From DATBDM01 sp036269915 (lineage in GTDB: Bacteria; Actinomycetota; Thermoleophilia; Solirubrobacterales; Solirubrobacteraceae), in contig DATBDM010000331.1 of assembly GCA_036269915.1 (NCBI GenBank), positions 1 through 15,657 on the forward strand: a DNA stretch of 15,657 nt, given 5' to 3'. A program made the translations under genes and the position numbers. The notes under the pieces are model-generated. The model saw only the letters and a list, made by a program, of their open reading frames with translations, did not search any database and was not told where the DNA came from. Shown piece after piece: positions 14,349-15,657 of the stretch (its first letter is position 1; the number at the start of each line of letters is the position of its first letter).

Positions 14349-15149
14349 TCAGCGCGCGACCGGGAGCATCCGGACGCGCTCGGGCAGGACGGGGACGACG
14401 ACGCGCTTGAGGTACTCGGCGCCGCCGTGCAGGGCCAGCGCGCGGATCGGGTCCCAGGAGAAGCCGTACATCCGCCGCACCGAGGACGGCAGCAGGCCGA
14501 AGGTGATCTGGTTGACGAGCTCGAGCAGCGGGCGCAGGTGCGGCGGGACGGGCGGGCGCAGCACGATGCCGGTCGCCAGCTCGCGGGCGCGGTCGGAGAC
14601 ATGCAGGTCGCCCGAGGCGAGCATCGCGTCCATGTAGGCGTCGAAGGCGTCCGCGTCCGCGGGCATGTCGCCGCCGGCGAGCCCGAAGTGGCGCCCGACC
14701 ACGCGGTAGTCCTGCCACAGCGCGTCGCGCTCCTCCGCGTCCAGCCGGCGCACGTACTTCGAGTAGACGAGCATCGCCGAGTCGGCCAGCGAGGCGAGGA
14801 TCCACAGCAGCAGCTCCGGGTCGTCGCCGCGGTAGGGCGTCCCGGCCGGGAAGCGGCCGACGTGCTCCGACAGCGAGCCGCGCACGCGCGCGTGCATGGC
14901 GCGGACGCGCCGGGTGAGCCGCTCCGCCTCGTCGCGAGGGCCGAAGGCGACCGCGTTCATCACCACCGCGGTGCGCTGCAGTCGCGCGTAGGGGTCGTCG
15001 AGCGCCCCGGTGTGGGCGAAGAACCCCTCGAACGCGACGGGATGGGCAGCCATCATCAGCAGGGCGCGTGGCCCGGACAGGCCCGTCATGCGATCCCCCA
15101 CCACCTGGCGCAGCGGCGAGTCGTCGGTGAAGCTCCCCGAAGCAGGCAT
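14349..15149 (-). CDS. DUF2236 / oxygenase MpaB family protein
   Basis: A 266-aa protein of the DUF2236 (MpaB/latex-clearing-protein-like) family, whose characterised members are b-type haem oxygenases. Family marks are GPRALLMMAAHPVAFEGF (26-43), the RLQRT segment (R56, T60), RAMHARVRG with candidate haem ligand H86, and YRGDDPELLLW leading into a helix at 106-130. In many relatives this helix begins WVHATL; here it reads WILASL, so that conserved His is absent. A C-terminal helix bundle contains LVNQITFGLLP and VRRMYGFSWD. No signal peptide is seen. I chose ATG 15149; a TTG at 15176 would add nine residues and collide with the divergent start. TACAAC lies 7 nt before the ATG. It is transcribed away from the siroheme gene. 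Substrate unknown. Confidence 0.86.
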   Translation of the reverse strand: MPASGSFTDDSPLRQVVGDRMTGLSGPRALLMMAAHPVAFEGFFAHTGALDDPYARLQRTAVVMNAVAFGPRDEAERLTRRVRAMHARVRGSLSEHVGRFPAGTPYRGDDPELLLWILASLADSAMLVYSKYVRRLDAEERDALWQDYRVVGRHFGLAGGDMPADADAFDAYMDAMLASGDLHVSDRARELATGIVLRPPVPPHLRPLLELVNQITFGLLPSSVRRMYGFSWDPIRALALHGGAEYLKRVVVPVLPERVRMLPVAR

Positions 15150-15152
15150 CTG

Positions 15153-15167
15153 CACCGTTGTACGGTG
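15153..15167. promoter_or_regulatory. Candidate operator dyad between DUF2236 and siroheme genes
   Basis: CACCGT-TGT-ACGGTG is a perfect 6-3-6 inverted repeat in the 26-nt divergent spacer. It overlaps minus-strand TACAAC (15162-15157), 7 nt before the DUF2236 ATG, and plus-strand TACGGT (15161-15166), 9 nt before the siroheme-gene ATG. A bound regulator could block both. No regulator gene is adjacent in the window. Confidence 0.45.
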
Positions 15168-15175
15168 TTGGGACA

Positions 15176-15657
15176 ATGCCGGCTCAAGCCTACGCGGGCA
15201 AGGAATGCGTCTGCCAGTTCCACAAGGGGATCTGCGACCAGACGTGCGTGCAGGGGATGCTCGATACCCCCTTCTACATCGCCTGCCTGAAACTGACCGG
15301 CCGGCGCTGCGTGGTCGTCGGCGGCGGTGAGATCGGGCTGGAGAAGGTCGAGGGGCTGCTCGCCTGCGACGGCCGCGTCGTGCTGATCGCCCCCGACGCG
15401 ATCGAGCCGCTGCGCGAGCTCGCCGAGGAGGGCTCGATCGAGTGGATCCGGCGCGACTACGAGGAGGGCGACCTCGAGGCGACCTTCATCGCGATCGCCG
15501 CGACCGACGACACCGACACGAACATCCGCGTCTTCGACGACGCCGAGCGCCGCGCGATGCTCGTCAACATCGTCGACGTGCCGCCGCTGTGCAACTTCAT
15601 CCTGCCGGCGATCGTCCGGACCGGGCCGCTGGCGATCGCGATCTCGACCGCCGGTGC
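15176..15657 (+). CDS. Siroheme-branch precorrin-2 dehydrogenase (Met8/SirC/CysG-N family) with Cys-rich N-terminus, partial
   Basis: The first 160 codons of a gene that runs off the window. The Rossmann motif VVVGGGEIGLEK (46-57), the AATDDTDTN segment and NIVDVPPLCNFILPAIVR identify the family that makes sirohydrochlorin by NAD-dependent dehydrogenation of precorrin-2; some members also insert iron. The usual protein begins just before the strand leading to GGG. Here about 28 extra residues come first, with C11, C13, C20 and C24 (CxCx6Cx3C) and H16. Almost every codon in the extension ends in G or C, supporting translation from ATG 15176; ATG 15257 (M28) is the alternative. The extension could bind a metal or an iron-sulfur cluster, which is inference. 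Whether a C-terminal methyltransferase or chelatase domain follows cannot be seen. Confidence 0.9.
   Translation, partial: MPAQAYAGKECVCQFHKGICDQTCVQGMLDTPFYIACLKLTGRRCVVVGGGEIGLEKVEGLLACDGRVVLIAPDAIEPLRELAEEGSIEWIRRDYEEGDLEATFIAIAATDDTDTNIRVFDDAERRAMLVNIVDVPPLCNFILPAIVRTGPLAIAISTAG

Noticed and set aside
13473..15290. A 605-codon plus-strand open frame
   Set aside because: It overlaps the dehydrogenase in another frame, crosses the spacer and runs antisense to DUF2236. It shows no recognisable motif.
1..15657. CRISPR arrays, tRNA/rRNA genes, insertion sequences or phage genes
   Set aside because: No regular direct-repeat array, cloverleaf-like sequence, transposase or terminal repeats were seen. 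Composition looks uniform from end to end.

Overview
The window is very GC-rich (about 70-75% by eye), with GC-dominated third codon positions, frequent GTG starts, tight gene packing and apparently leaderless starts. Together with the gene content (c-di-GMP enzyme with GAF domains, FCD-type GntR regulator, MpaB/DUF2236 protein) this suggests a chromosomal segment of a high-GC actinomycete, perhaps of the Thermoleophilia/Solirubrobacterales type. That placement is an inference; no rRNA or other phylogenetic marker is present. I see no tRNA, rRNA, CRISPR array, insertion sequence or phage gene. Thirteen protein genes are supported. Two run off the window: the first at its 3' end, the last at its 3' end.

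Region 1 (1-5884, minus strand). In transcription order it holds an M20 metallopeptidase, a DUF1385 membrane protein (ATGA overlap), an FtsH-type AAA+ zinc protease with only one membrane segment and no extracytoplasmic domain, and a long EAL-GAF-GAF-GGDEF signalling protein. A perfect 9-bp hairpin sits around the DUF1385 stop codon.

Region 2 (5925-8711, plus strand). rarA (replication-fork AAA+ ATPase) is followed with no gap (TGAGTG) by an aldehyde-dehydrogenase-fold protein. That protein has lost the catalytic Cys, Glu and Asn and the cofactor-binding Lys, so it looks like a pseudoenzyme.

Region 3 (8826-14157) is a complete hydroxyproline catabolic cluster. A FadR/FCD-type GntR regulator, a DapA-fold pyrroline-4-hydroxy-2-carboxylate deaminase, a 4-hydroxyproline 2-epimerase and a flavin D-hydroxyproline oxidase form a tightly packed minus-strand operon (10-nt gap, then two GTGA overlaps). 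An alpha-ketoglutarate semialdehyde dehydrogenase diverges from the regulator. Together they would convert trans-4-hydroxy-L-proline to alpha-ketoglutarate. No transporter lies in the window. The 38-nt divergent spacer carries a 6-3-6 dyad overlapping candidate -10 boxes for both directions.

Region 4 (14349-15657). A DUF2236/MpaB-like oxygenase-family gene diverges from a siroheme-branch dehydrogenase (precorrin-2 dehydrogenase family) that has an unusual Cys-rich N-terminus. Their 26-nt spacer holds another 6-3-6 dyad.

The points most worth follow-up are the ALDH pseudoenzyme coupled to rarA, the Cys-rich siroheme enzyme, the reduced FtsH, and a recurring -10-like hexamer placed 7-8 nt before the start codon of five genes.
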